Assembly: GCF_005885605.1 (NCBI RefSeq) | Contig: NZ_SZVP01000001.1 | Span: 496,001 to 560,000, forward strand | DNA: 64,000 nucleotides | Direction of reading: 5' to 3' | Source of the DNA: Colwellia ponticola | Lineage (GTDB): Bacteria > Pseudomonadota > Gammaproteobacteria > Enterobacterales > Alteromonadaceae | Made by a program: the position numbers and the translations under genes | In this document: positions 8,566 to 17,124 of the stretch, piece by piece | How positions within the stretch are numbered: position 1 is the stretch's first letter | Layout of the letters: the number at the start of each line of letters is the position of its first letter | The notes under the pieces: model-generated | What the model saw: only the letters and a program-made list of their open reading frames with translations | Database searches by the model: none | What the model was told of the DNA's origin: nothing

Positions 8566-11349
8566 ATGGAAATGGGGAAAATAAAGCGCCGCGACTTTCT
8601 TAAAGGCTTAGGCGTTGCTGGCACAGGTGTTATGCTTAGCAATAAAAGTTGGAGCCTCAATCGCTTAGAACCTATAGGCAATACCTTAGCTAAAGAATAT
8701 CCTTATCGAGGCTGGGAAGATTTATACCGTAATGAATGGACCTGGGACTCAATAGGTCATGCCGCTCATTGTATCAACTGTATGGGCAACTGCGCGTGGA
8801 ATGTCTACGTTAAAGACGGCATTGTTATTCGTGAAGAACAAATAGCTAAATACCCGCAAGTTAATGCCAAGGTTCCTGATGCTAATCCTAGAGGTTGTCA
8901 AAAAGGTGCTATTCACTCTACCTCAATGTATGAAGCAGACCGCTTACGCTATCCTTTAAAGCGTGCTGGCGAACGTGGTGAAGGTAAGTGGCAACGTATC
9001 TCTTGGGAACAAGCCACCGAAGAAATTGCCGATAAGATCATCGATATTTTTGTTAAATACGGCCCAGGTAAACTCAAAACACACCAAGGCTCTGGTAACC
9101 AAACCATGGTCCGCCAATCCGGTCCAAACCGATTTGCTTCTCTCGTTGGTGGTATTCAGCTTGATGGCTTTACCGTCGTGGGTGATTTAAATACTGGCGC
9201 GCATTTAGCCTACGGTAACCCACTAGAGAGCTTTACTTCTGACGCTTGGTTTGATGCCGATTATATAATGCTAGGTATGATTAACCCCAATGCGACTCGT
9301 ATTCCTGACGCCCATTATATATGGGAAGCTAAATATAATGGTGCGCGCATTACCAGTACAGCCCCAGATTATAACCCTAGCTCTATTCACACTGACTTAT
9401 GGATGCCTATTAAACAAGGCTCAGATCCGTTTTTAGCCATGTCCTTTGTACACGTTATTATTGAAGAAAAACTCTTTAAACCTGCGTTTATGAAAGAACA
9501 AACTGACTTGCCCATATTAGTACGCCTTGATAATGGCAAAATGTTGCGTGAAGCCGATTTAGAAAAAGGCGGATCAGAAGAAGTGTTTTATCATTGGGAT
9601 TTAGTCACTAAAAAAGCGGTAAAAGTCAAAGGTTCAATGGGCGATAAAACTAAAACCTTAAAGCTAGGCGATGTTGATCCCGCGATTGAAGGAACCTTTA
9701 CGGTTAAAGGTATCAAGGTCACTACCGTTTTTGAACAAGTTAAAAAAGAAGCAGCAAAATACGCCCCAGAAAAGACCCAGGCAGACACTAATATACACCC
9801 TGATATTGTCCGCCAAGAAGTGCGCCACTTAGCTAAGGCTAAAAAAGCTATTATCATGCTCGGCTACATTACCTCAAGTTATTCTAACTGTATTTACATT
9901 GGCTGGGGCTATGCGCTTGCGCTAGCACTTACTGGTCATGGTGGTCGCACTGGTGGCTTAGATACCTCTTGGGTGGTTTGGAACCATCCATTGTGGGGGG
10001 AACTCGCTAACTTTGAATACAAAAAATCAGCTCGCTATGAAGCCGGTGGTTTAGGTGAGTTTATACGCGGCGGTATGATGCAAGGCGCTCGAACCGTGTT
10101 CGATAACGCTAAACTCAAAAAACGCGTCGGCTTCGATCTCGATGAAATGGAAGACATGATGAACGAGTCAATGGATAAGGGGTGGATGCCTTATTACGGT
10201 GAAGTTAAAGGCATGATTTCAATTGCTGATAATACCTTTCGCCGTAATAAAATGTCAAAAACATACCGTGAAGAACATCTTCGCCAAGCCAGTGAGTTAT
10301 TTGTTGATATTAACGTACGTATGGACTCAACCGCTGAGTGGGCTGATTATGTACTGCCTGCAGCAAGCCATTACGAAGCTTGGGATATACGTACCCAGGG
10401 CTATCATCGTTTTGCCAATATATTTACTCGCTCGGTCGAGCCAGTTGGCGAATCAAAGCCTGACTGGGATATCATGGTGTTATTGACTAAAAAAATTCAA
10501 GAACGTGCTATTGCCCGAGGTATTGGCCCAATACCTGATGGTGATGTTACTCGTGATTTACATACCATTTATGATGACTTTACTAAAAACGGCACACTAA
10601 ATACTGATTATGATGTTGCTAAACATATTGTAGAAAACTCACCGGAGTTCGGCGGTGTCAGCTTAGAAGATGCAGGAAAGCGCGGCTTTATTGTGATGAA
10701 CGAGCATGCGGGTTTAAACCAACCGTTAAAACCAGACGAGCCCTATAATCCCTTTACTGCACAAACAGATGGTAAAAAGCCTTACGAAACACTCACTGGA
10801 CGTATTACTTTTTATTGTGATCATCCGCGCTTTGAAAAACTCAACTCAATGGTGCCAACGGCTCGCTCTCATGCTGGTGCAGGTGCATCTAACTACCCGC
10901 TTGAGTTTTACTCACCACATGCGCGTTGGGGTATTCACTCAAACTGGCGAAGCAATAAATACCTATTAAGGTTGCAGCGCGGTGAGCCTAATATTTATAT
11001 TAATCCTAAATTAGCAGCACAACGGGGAATTAAAGATGGCGATCGCGTGCGCATGTTCAATGCTGTCGGTGACTTTTTTGCGCAAGCGAAATTTTATCCT
11101 AGTATTCCTGTTAATTCAATTATGATGGAACATGGCTGGGAGCCACACCAATATATTCAACGTAAAAACATGAATATGTCACATGCTACTTTCTTACAAC
11201 CGCTAGAGTTAGTTGGTGGGTGGGGACACCTTAAGTTTATTTACGCTAAGTGGAACGCCAATCAAGTGATTCATGAAAATAGCTACGATGTCGAATTAGC
11301 TAAACTTGAAGATATTACCGACCCGAGATTGCTCAAGGGGAATAAATAA
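8566..11349 (+). CDS. Type II DMSO-reductase-family molybdoenzyme, catalytic alpha subunit
   Basis: The 927-residue protein is the catalytic subunit of a periplasmic bis-molybdopterin-guanine-dinucleotide enzyme. It resembles the NarG/EbdA/DdhA/SerA/ClrA branch. A Tat signal (KRRDFLKGLG, residues 7-16) begins it. The N-terminal Fe-S ligands are H65 or H68, C69, C72, C76 and C111, the histidine being a hallmark of type II enzymes. D207 in VGDLNTG aligns with the molybdenum-ligating aspartate of NarG. PDAHYIWEAKYNGARI and PSSIHTDLWMPIKQGSDPF fit NarG-type cofactor segments. The stop overlaps the beta-subunit start by one base. Dimethylsulfide, hydrocarbons, selenate or chlorate are all possible substrates. 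Sequence reading alone cannot choose. Confidence 0.93.
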   Translation: MEMGKIKRRDFLKGLGVAGTGVMLSNKSWSLNRLEPIGNTLAKEYPYRGWEDLYRNEWTWDSIGHAAHCINCMGNCAWNVYVKDGIVIREEQIAKYPQVNAKVPDANPRGCQKGAIHSTSMYEADRLRYPLKRAGERGEGKWQRISWEQATEEIADKIIDIFVKYGPGKLKTHQGSGNQTMVRQSGPNRFASLVGGIQLDGFTVVGDLNTGAHLAYGNPLESFTSDAWFDADYIMLGMINPNATRIPDAHYIWEAKYNGARITSTAPDYNPSSIHTDLWMPIKQGSDPFLAMSFVHVIIEEKLFKPAFMKEQTDLPILVRLDNGKMLREADLEKGGSEEVFYHWDLVTKKAVKVKGSMGDKTKTLKLGDVDPAIEGTFTVKGIKVTTVFEQVKKEAAKYAPEKTQADTNIHPDIVRQEVRHLAKAKKAIIMLGYITSSYSNCIYIGWGYALALALTGHGGRTGGLDTSWVVWNHPLWGELANFEYKKSARYEAGGLGEFIRGGMMQGARTVFDNAKLKKRVGFDLDEMEDMMNESMDKGWMPYYGEVKGMISIADNTFRRNKMSKTYREEHLRQASELFVDINVRMDSTAEWADYVLPAASHYEAWDIRTQGYHRFANIFTRSVEPVGESKPDWDIMVLLTKKIQERAIARGIGPIPDGDVTRDLHTIYDDFTKNGTLNTDYDVAKHIVENSPEFGGVSLEDAGKRGFIVMNEHAGLNQPLKPDEPYNPFTAQTDGKKPYETLTGRITFYCDHPRFEKLNSMVPTARSHAGAGASNYPLEFYSPHARWGIHSNWRSNKYLLRLQRGEPNIYINPKLAAQRGIKDGDRVRMFNAVGDFFAQAKFYPSIPVNSIMMEHGWEPHQYIQRKNMNMSHATFLQPLELVGGWGHLKFIYAKWNANQVIHENSYDVELAKLEDITDPRLLKGNK

Positions 11350-12329
11350 TGACTGTTAAACGCCAACTCAGCATGGTTTTAGATTTAAATAAATGTATAG
11401 GCTGTCAAACCTGTACTGCCGCTTGTAAATTGATGTGGACTAACCGTAACGGTCGCGAGCATATGTACTGGAACAACGTCGAGACCATGCCCGGTAAAGG
11501 TTACCCAAAAGACTATCAACAAATGGGTGGTGGTTTTGATAAAGATGGTGCGCTACGTTTAGGTCGACAGCCCAGCCAAGAAGATTATGGCATTCCGTGG
11601 GAATACAACTATGAAGAAGCCCTAATGACTGGCACTGACCCATGGTTACGCCCTAATGTTAAACCTACCTGGGGCGCTAACTGGGATGAAGACGAAGGTG
11701 AAGGTGATTATCCTAATAGTTACTATTTCTATCTTCCGCGTTTATGTAACCACTGTGCAAACCCTGCCTGTTTGGCCGCTTGTTCACGCAATGCTATTTA
11801 CAAGCGCCAAGAAGACGGCATTGTACTGGTTGACCAAGAGCGCTGTCGTGGCTATCGCTATTGTGTTAATGCTTGCCCATACAAAAAAATATATTTTAAT
11901 GAACAAATATCTAAATCAGAAAAATGTATTTTCTGCTATCCGCGCATTGAAAAAGGTTTACCTACCGCCTGTGCACAACAATGTGTTGGCCGTATTCGCT
12001 GGATTGGTTATCGTGATGATGAAGCAGGACCGATTCATTTATTAGTAGAGAAATATAAGGTGGCGCTACCGTTGCATGCTGAATGGGGCACACAACCTAA
12101 TGTATTTTATGTACCGCCCTCCTCCCCACCTAAAATTGGTCCTAATGGTGAAGAATTAGACGAGTCACGTATACCACTGTCTTATCTGGAGAGCTTATTT
12201 GGTCCACGCGTTGGCGAGGTATTAGAAACATTGGCTGAAGCTCGCCAGTTAAAAGCTGACGGTAAAGAAAGTGAATTAATGGATACTTTAATTGGCTTTA
12301 AGCACGCTGAAATGTTCAAACTGAGCTAA
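11349..12329 (+). CDS. Type II molybdoenzyme Fe-S beta subunit
   Basis: This 326-residue electron-transfer subunit resembles DdhB, SerB, EbdB and NarH. It should pass electrons between the alpha-subunit cluster and the gamma-subunit haem. Four cysteine groups are visible: C16-C19-C22-C26; C133-C136-C141-C145; C166-x-x-Y169-x-x-C172-x3-C176; and C193-C196-C208-C212. The tyrosine at 169 replaces one cysteine, as the tryptophan does in NarH, which predicts one [3Fe-4S] and three [4Fe-4S] clusters. It has no signal peptide, so export by hitch-hiking with the Tat-bearing alpha subunit is expected. The start codon overlaps the alpha stop (TAATG), implying coupled translation. Confidence 0.94.
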   Translation: MTVKRQLSMVLDLNKCIGCQTCTAACKLMWTNRNGREHMYWNNVETMPGKGYPKDYQQMGGGFDKDGALRLGRQPSQEDYGIPWEYNYEEALMTGTDPWLRPNVKPTWGANWDEDEGEGDYPNSYYFYLPRLCNHCANPACLAACSRNAIYKRQEDGIVLVDQERCRGYRYCVNACPYKKIYFNEQISKSEKCIFCYPRIEKGLPTACAQQCVGRIRWIGYRDDEAGPIHLLVEKYKVALPLHAEWGTQPNVFYVPPSSPPKIGPNGEELDESRIPLSYLESLFGPRVGEVLETLAEARQLKADGKESELMDTLIGFKHAEMFKLS

Positions 12330-12339
12330 GGATGGCAAA

Positions 12340-13083
12340 ATGATTGATATTATTTCACCTTTAACGCGACAACGTGAAGCGCAGGTTACTGAACCTCGCG
12401 AAACAATTTATCACCTTAGTGCTGTTACGTTTGCTTATCCACTCAAAGAAACTCAACAAGCACTTGAAGAAGGTCGTTTACAAGGTTCTTTTAGTCATGC
12501 TTGGGTAGCTTCAGGTGAACAACCTTGGCCAGAGCTTAACGCAAGCAAAGACTTACATAGTTTAGAAGTTGGCTACATGGCTACCTTTATCCATGGTCAT
12601 CGCGGAAAACCCAGAGTGCCTTTAGTAGCGAGCGCCTATCCACAATTAATTGCAGGACAAACACCTGGCGCTTTTATGCTCAACGTACAGGCCTTTTATA
12701 GTCACTTTGGTTTAAAAGCCGCGGTTGACGATGAAGGGATAAAAGATGAGCCAGACCATGTAGTGACCATGCTAGAGTTTTGTGCACTACTATGTCATTT
12801 AGAACTTAAAGCATTAGTCGGTGGTCGCGATACCAGTACTTTTCGTCGTGCCCAGCGTGACTTTTTAGCGCGATACCTAATTCCTATGCTACGCATACTT
12901 AGAGGGACTTATGCTAAAGAGAGTCACTACGAATTAGATGCTACTTTAGCGTACCTAATTACAGTATTACCCGATTGGGCGAGCGCTCAACATCGCGCCT
13001 TAGAAGATCAAGTAGGTCCAAGCTCAAAATCAACTACTGAAAATACTTCAGTGGCCTCTGCCAATCAGTCTATGTGGACTTGA
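12340..13083 (+). CDS. TorD/DmsD-family assembly chaperone (delta)
   Basis: This is a 247-residue soluble protein of the TorD/NarJ-type redox-enzyme maturation family. Such proteins hold the catalytic subunit for cofactor insertion before Tat export and are not part of the mature enzyme. The characteristic DEPDH motif is at 136-140, followed by a helical stretch VVTMLEFCALLCHLE. The N terminus (YHLSAVTFAYPL) also fits the family. It lies 10 bp after the beta gene and before the gamma gene, the A-B-D-C order of the ddh, ser and clr operons. The C-terminal 20 residues are a serine/threonine-rich tail without recognisable function. Confidence 0.88.
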   Translation: MIDIISPLTRQREAQVTEPRETIYHLSAVTFAYPLKETQQALEEGRLQGSFSHAWVASGEQPWPELNASKDLHSLEVGYMATFIHGHRGKPRVPLVASAYPQLIAGQTPGAFMLNVQAFYSHFGLKAAVDDEGIKDEPDHVVTMLEFCALLCHLELKALVGGRDTSTFRRAQRDFLARYLIPMLRILRGTYAKESHYELDATLAYLITVLPDWASAQHRALEDQVGPSSKSTTENTSVASANQSMWT

Positions 13084-13110
13084 AAGGTCACACTAAGTGA
13101 GGAATAAGTA

Positions 13111-13911
13111 ATGAACGTTAATCTTATTGTAAAAAGTTTTTTAACGCTAGCGTTAGCGGTGAATATCAATTATGCCTGGGCAGAAGATAACGAATTAAAC
13201 CCTAACATTACCGAGGTAAAACCAGGAGATACGGTAAAAGTATCGCGCATCCCAGGGACTATTTACTTACGTACCCAAAACGATCCTGATGACCTTATTT
13301 GGGATCGCTTACCTATGTATCATACTAATTTACTGACTGCGCCACCGGTGCATCAATCAGTTAAGTTGCGCTTTGATGAAGGAGCTACTCTCAGTAAGCG
13401 TATTTACTTTCAAGTCGCGCAATCTAGTGAGCGCTTTTATATCCGTTTGCGCTGGAAAGACGCCACACAAGATCGTACGACGACCGTTGATGCTTTTCGT
13501 GATGGCGTAGCAGTACAATTTGCGATTAATAACGCTGACACTTCTTACATGATGGGATCTGGTCCCAAAAATCCAGTCAACATTTGGTATTGGCGTGCAG
13601 ATACCGATAAGGTTGCTGATTTAGCGGCAGGTGGCTTTGGTAGTACCACGACCTTACCTGTGCAAGCGGTAAGTGGTGCTAGCTCGTATATACTTGATCA
13701 GATCCCTGAAGATAATGCTTGGCATGTAGTCATGTCTCGACCTTTAAAAGTTAACGGTAAGTATGATGTTAACTTTCAACGTCCAATTGTGCCAATGGGC
13801 TTTGCCGTATGGCAAGGCAGCGATGAAGAGCGAGACGGTAATAAACGCGTAACCCATACTTGGATCAAGTTAGATACTGGCTATACTACAGCGAGCGTTT
13901 CTAAAAAATAG
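13111..13911 (+). CDS. Haem-b-binding gamma subunit (EbdC/DdhC-like)
   Basis: This is a 266-residue exported protein of the ethylbenzene-dehydrogenase gamma family, the haem b carrier that links the beta subunit to a soluble periplasmic electron carrier. A Sec signal peptide covers residues 1-24 (ending AWA). Family marks are the segment YMMGSGPKNPVNIWYW (146-161) and the C-terminal FAVWQGSDEERDGNKRVTHTW. In EbdC the haem iron is held by a methionine and a lysine. By position M147 or M148 and K245 are the likely counterparts. The ribosome-binding site GAGGAA precedes the ATG. The presence of this subunit argues for a soluble periplasmic complex, not a quinol-linked membrane one. Confidence 0.88.
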   Translation: MNVNLIVKSFLTLALAVNINYAWAEDNELNPNITEVKPGDTVKVSRIPGTIYLRTQNDPDDLIWDRLPMYHTNLLTAPPVHQSVKLRFDEGATLSKRIYFQVAQSSERFYIRLRWKDATQDRTTTVDAFRDGVAVQFAINNADTSYMMGSGPKNPVNIWYWRADTDKVADLAAGGFGSTTTLPVQAVSGASSYILDQIPEDNAWHVVMSRPLKVNGKYDVNFQRPIVPMGFAVWQGSDEERDGNKRVTHTWIKLDTGYTTASVSKK

Positions 13912-13932
13912 TTTCTAAAATAAGGATACAGC

Positions 13933-15039
13933 ATGTCGGTTTCTCATTATCCAGAGCGCGATCCATTAGCCTTAACACCAGCAGATTGTGGCCGAGGCCA
14001 CGCCTGTCAATTTTGCCCTGAAGAAGGGGAATGCAAATTAGACAAAGGTCATCATGAAAAGCGCTTGATTGAAGCGAGGCTAGCTGACATTGGCCAAATT
14101 ATTATGGTAATGGCTAATAAAGGTGGCGTAGGGAAAAGTACCGTCTCGGCCAACGTTGCCGCTGGACTTGCTGCGCAAGATTATCATGTTGGTGTCGCTG
14201 ATGCTGATATTCATGGTCCAAATCAAAGCCGATTTTTTGGTTTTGTTGGTGAGCGCGTACGCTTAAGCAATAAAGGTTTACCGCCACAGGCCTTTACTTA
14301 TAAAGGTATTAAACATCCTGTTAAGGTAGGCTCATTAGCTTTTATGATGCAAAGTGACGACACGCCTATTGTTTGGCGCGATGCTTACAAGCATGACTTT
14401 ATGCATCATTTAATAGGATCTTTTGACTGGGGACCGCTAGATTTTTTAATCATAGATATGCCGCCGGGCACAGGGAATGAGCTGATCACCTTAGCTGATA
14501 TGCTAGAAGGTCATGACGTAGCCGCTTTATTGGCGACAACACCACAAGAAGTTGCCCTGATGGACAGTCTAAAAGCCGTACGGTTTTGCCAAGATCGCAA
14601 ATTACCAATCATTGGTGTTGTTGAAAACATGGCAGGGGTAACTTGCCCGCATTGTCGCGGTGAATTTCATGTATTTCCACGTTCTCACTTAGCCGCAGCA
14701 CTTAGCGCAGCAGGTGTTGAGTCACTCACACAAATTCCGTTGTCATTGGCATTATCTAGTGGTTCAGATACCGGTGTTCCAGTCGTATTATCAGCCCCTA
14801 AAGGCCCGGAAGCACTTGCCTTTGCGCCAGCGATAGCGGCTTGTCGTGCTCATGCTGATTCAGTATTTGCTGAAGCAGCGGCGCAATCTTTACACGACTT
14901 AACGCAAGCTGGACTTGATTCACCTGAGTTAACACAAGCACTGAACGCTGTTCCTCCTAAGCAGCGTAAGGCTTTACGCGAACAACTCAATACTATGCTA
15001 GGTGCACCAGCAGGCACTGATGTCAAACCAGATCATTAA
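13933..15039 (+). CDS. Mrp/ApbC-like P-loop ATPase with N-terminal cysteine motif
   Basis: This is a 368-residue Mrp/NBP35-type ATPase, a family of Fe-S cluster carriers. The deviant Walker A motif NKGGVGKST is at 62-70, ADADIHGPNQS follows, DMPPGTG is the switch region, and a CPHC pair sits at 238-241 where Mrp proteins bind their cluster. Unusually, residues 1-40 carry four cysteines (C19, C25, C28, C34; C-x5-C-x2-C-x5-C), a possible second metal site. A C-terminal tail of about 60 residues is charged and unassigned. It begins 21 bp after the gamma gene behind AAGGA. It may load Fe-S clusters into the operon's enzyme. That role is inference. Confidence 0.85.
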   Translation: MSVSHYPERDPLALTPADCGRGHACQFCPEEGECKLDKGHHEKRLIEARLADIGQIIMVMANKGGVGKSTVSANVAAGLAAQDYHVGVADADIHGPNQSRFFGFVGERVRLSNKGLPPQAFTYKGIKHPVKVGSLAFMMQSDDTPIVWRDAYKHDFMHHLIGSFDWGPLDFLIIDMPPGTGNELITLADMLEGHDVAALLATTPQEVALMDSLKAVRFCQDRKLPIIGVVENMAGVTCPHCRGEFHVFPRSHLAAALSAAGVESLTQIPLSLALSSGSDTGVPVVLSAPKGPEALAFAPAIAACRAHADSVFAEAAAQSLHDLTQAGLDSPELTQALNAVPPKQRKALREQLNTMLGAPAGTDVKPDH

Positions 15040-15143
15040 TAAGAAAAATCAAGTTCTTATGGCAAATATGTGATAACCAAATGAGTTAGTGTGCAGCAGC
15101 GCTAACGATAATCATCCCGCTATTTTTTAATGAGTACACATCC

Positions 15144-17006
15144 ATGACAGAACCTCTTACTAAAGATAGACGCCGTTTTTTCAATCAATTTCTAAACATA
15201 GATAAAAATGTACCTAATAAAGCCCCGTGGCACAGAGTACCCGAGGTAGGAGCAGGAGACGGCGATGTGCTGTGGTCTGGGTGGGCGGGTAACGGTGAGT
15301 TATTTGTTGTGGGGGATGAAGGTATGGTATTACATTACACAGGCACTGCTGATCAAGCAGGTGATTTGTGGCAACAAATGACCTTACCTGTACGCCAGCC
15401 GCTACATGGTATTTGGGGTGCCTCTGCTAATAATCTATACGCTGTCGGCTGGATGGGTACACTGCTTCATTACGATGGTCAGCAATGGCATCACCTTAGC
15501 GGTGGTAAAATAGATGAAAAAACCGGTAAATTTCAAGCCTGCCAAGAAAACACCCCCTTATTTGCTATTGACGGCAGCGCTAAAGGCGAAGCATGGGCAG
15601 TAGGCGACGACGGCGTTATTTTACATTTTGATGGTAAAAAGTGGCAATTAGAACAAAGTCCGACCAGTATTAATTTACGTGCAGTTGCCTGCGCCGAAGA
15701 TCAAACGGTATACGCCATTGGTGGTGAAGGCACTGTATTACAGCGTAATACTAACGGACAATGGTTACAGCTTGAGTGTCAGCTCAGTTCAGGATTTCAA
15801 GCTATGCTTATTATGCCTGATGGTAGTCTCTTACTAGGTGGCGGTCGTTATTTTATTGATCAAGGCGGCTTTCGTGGTGAGTTAGTCCATTATAAGGACG
15901 GCGAATTTCATGCGCTTGATTTTGAGCAATCGATGCCACGCATAAGAGCACTGAAATCTTATAAAGACGGCGTATTGATTGTCGGTGACCAAGGACATTT
16001 ATATTACTTAAACGGTTTACGCTTAGATAAGCTAGAAAGTAATAGTCATCATGATTTAATGGACATCATTGTACTACCTACCGGAGAAGCGATAGTGGTT
16101 GGTGACTTTGGCACTATTATGACAGCGGCCGAAGATTTCACTAAAGCCCTAGCGCCACCACCTAAAGCAGTTGAAGTAAGCCCTTGGCAAGCAATGGAAA
16201 CACAAAATACCCGTCAACTTTGGCAGGTAAGTGAAGGCGTTAACGGTAATTGCTACGCATGTGGTGAAGCGGGTACTGTTTTGCGCTTAACTGATTTAAC
16301 TAATGATTGTTGGGAAACACTACCGCCACCCAGTGATTTAGCCGTACATTGTGTTTGGGATAGTGGCAATGGTTTGTTTGCCGCCGGTCAACTGGGTCGT
16401 ATCTATCGCTTTGGTGGACAAGAATGGACACTACATTTTGATTTGCACTTAGATATTACTATTCTCGCCATGTGGGGTAGCAGCCCGAACTCTATTTATG
16501 CCGTAGGTGACGAAGGTTTAATACTACATTTTGATGGTTTGAACTGGCAACGCATGGCAAGTGGTACTAAATCGGCATTATATGGTCTGTGGGCGTGGGA
16601 TAATGAACATTTGCTCGCCCCAGGTGATTTTGGTCTTATACTTCGCTATAACGGGACAGAATGGGCAGAGTTTAACGTGGGTACTGAAAACTTTCTTTAT
16701 GGTGCTTGGGGTGACAGTCTCACTAATATTTATAGCGTTGGCTTATCAGGTACCTTGGCACATTTTAATGGTCAACGCTGGCAACAAATGGCCACTCGCC
16801 TTAGAGAAGATCTTCTTTCAATATCAGGCTCTGAAAAAGCCGGCGCTTATGCTGTTGGTACGCGTGGCTGTGTGCTTCGTTTAGACCACGGACAATGGCT
16901 TAGAGAAGAAAGTGGTAGCAGTGCAGGTTTACGTTCGGTATGTGCCACCCAAAGCGGCGTTGTTTACGCAGTAGGGGATAAAGGCACGATATTACAAAGA
17001 AAATAA
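15144..17006 (+). CDS. Repeat protein, probable double beta-propeller
   Basis: This is a 620-residue protein built almost wholly of repeats of about 40-50 residues with the core xxAVGdxGxxLHfdGxxW. I count about thirteen cores, near residues 56, 100, 152, 190, 279, 318, 371, 412, 453, 492, 531, 570 and 609. This suggests two six- or seven-bladed propellers, similar to YCF48/BNR-like repeat proteins. The N terminus contains RRRFFNQFL but no hydrophobic segment follows, so it is not a normal Tat or Sec substrate and appears cytoplasmic. It starts 104 bp after the ATPase gene with a weak ribosome-binding site. YCF48-type proteins act in complex assembly, so a scaffold role is possible but unproven. 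Confidence 0.75.
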   Translation: MTEPLTKDRRRFFNQFLNIDKNVPNKAPWHRVPEVGAGDGDVLWSGWAGNGELFVVGDEGMVLHYTGTADQAGDLWQQMTLPVRQPLHGIWGASANNLYAVGWMGTLLHYDGQQWHHLSGGKIDEKTGKFQACQENTPLFAIDGSAKGEAWAVGDDGVILHFDGKKWQLEQSPTSINLRAVACAEDQTVYAIGGEGTVLQRNTNGQWLQLECQLSSGFQAMLIMPDGSLLLGGGRYFIDQGGFRGELVHYKDGEFHALDFEQSMPRIRALKSYKDGVLIVGDQGHLYYLNGLRLDKLESNSHHDLMDIIVLPTGEAIVVGDFGTIMTAAEDFTKALAPPPKAVEVSPWQAMETQNTRQLWQVSEGVNGNCYACGEAGTVLRLTDLTNDCWETLPPPSDLAVHCVWDSGNGLFAAGQLGRIYRFGGQEWTLHFDLHLDITILAMWGSSPNSIYAVGDEGLILHFDGLNWQRMASGTKSALYGLWAWDNEHLLAPGDFGLILRYNGTEWAEFNVGTENFLYGAWGDSLTNIYSVGLSGTLAHFNGQRWQQMATRLREDLLSISGSEKAGAYAVGTRGCVLRLDHGQWLREESGSSAGLRSVCATQSGVVYAVGDKGTILQRK

Positions 17007-17044
17007 GACGGCTAAAGTAGCTAAAAATAACGGCTTGCTTAATC

Positions 17045-17080
17045 AAAGCGCGGGAGTAACAAAATATTGCCGCGCTTTTA
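17045..17080 (+). terminator. Terminator of the molybdoenzyme operon
   Basis: AAAGCGCGG (17045-17053) pairs with CCGCGCTTT (17070-17078) around a 16-base loop, and the second arm runs on into TTTTA. It lies about 40 bp after the stop of the last operon gene. The loop is long and the T run short, so its strength is uncertain. Confidence 0.65.
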
Positions 17081-17124
17081 ATCCATAATCACTACATAAT
17101 AACTGATTGGCTAAAGCCAAGCTT

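Noticed and set aside
8566-11349. Respiratory nitrate reductase (NarG) as the identity of the alpha subunit
   Set aside because: The subunit is 927 residues (NarG about 1245) with a true Tat signal. The operon has a haem-b gamma subunit of the EbdC/DdhC type and no NarI-like membrane subunit.
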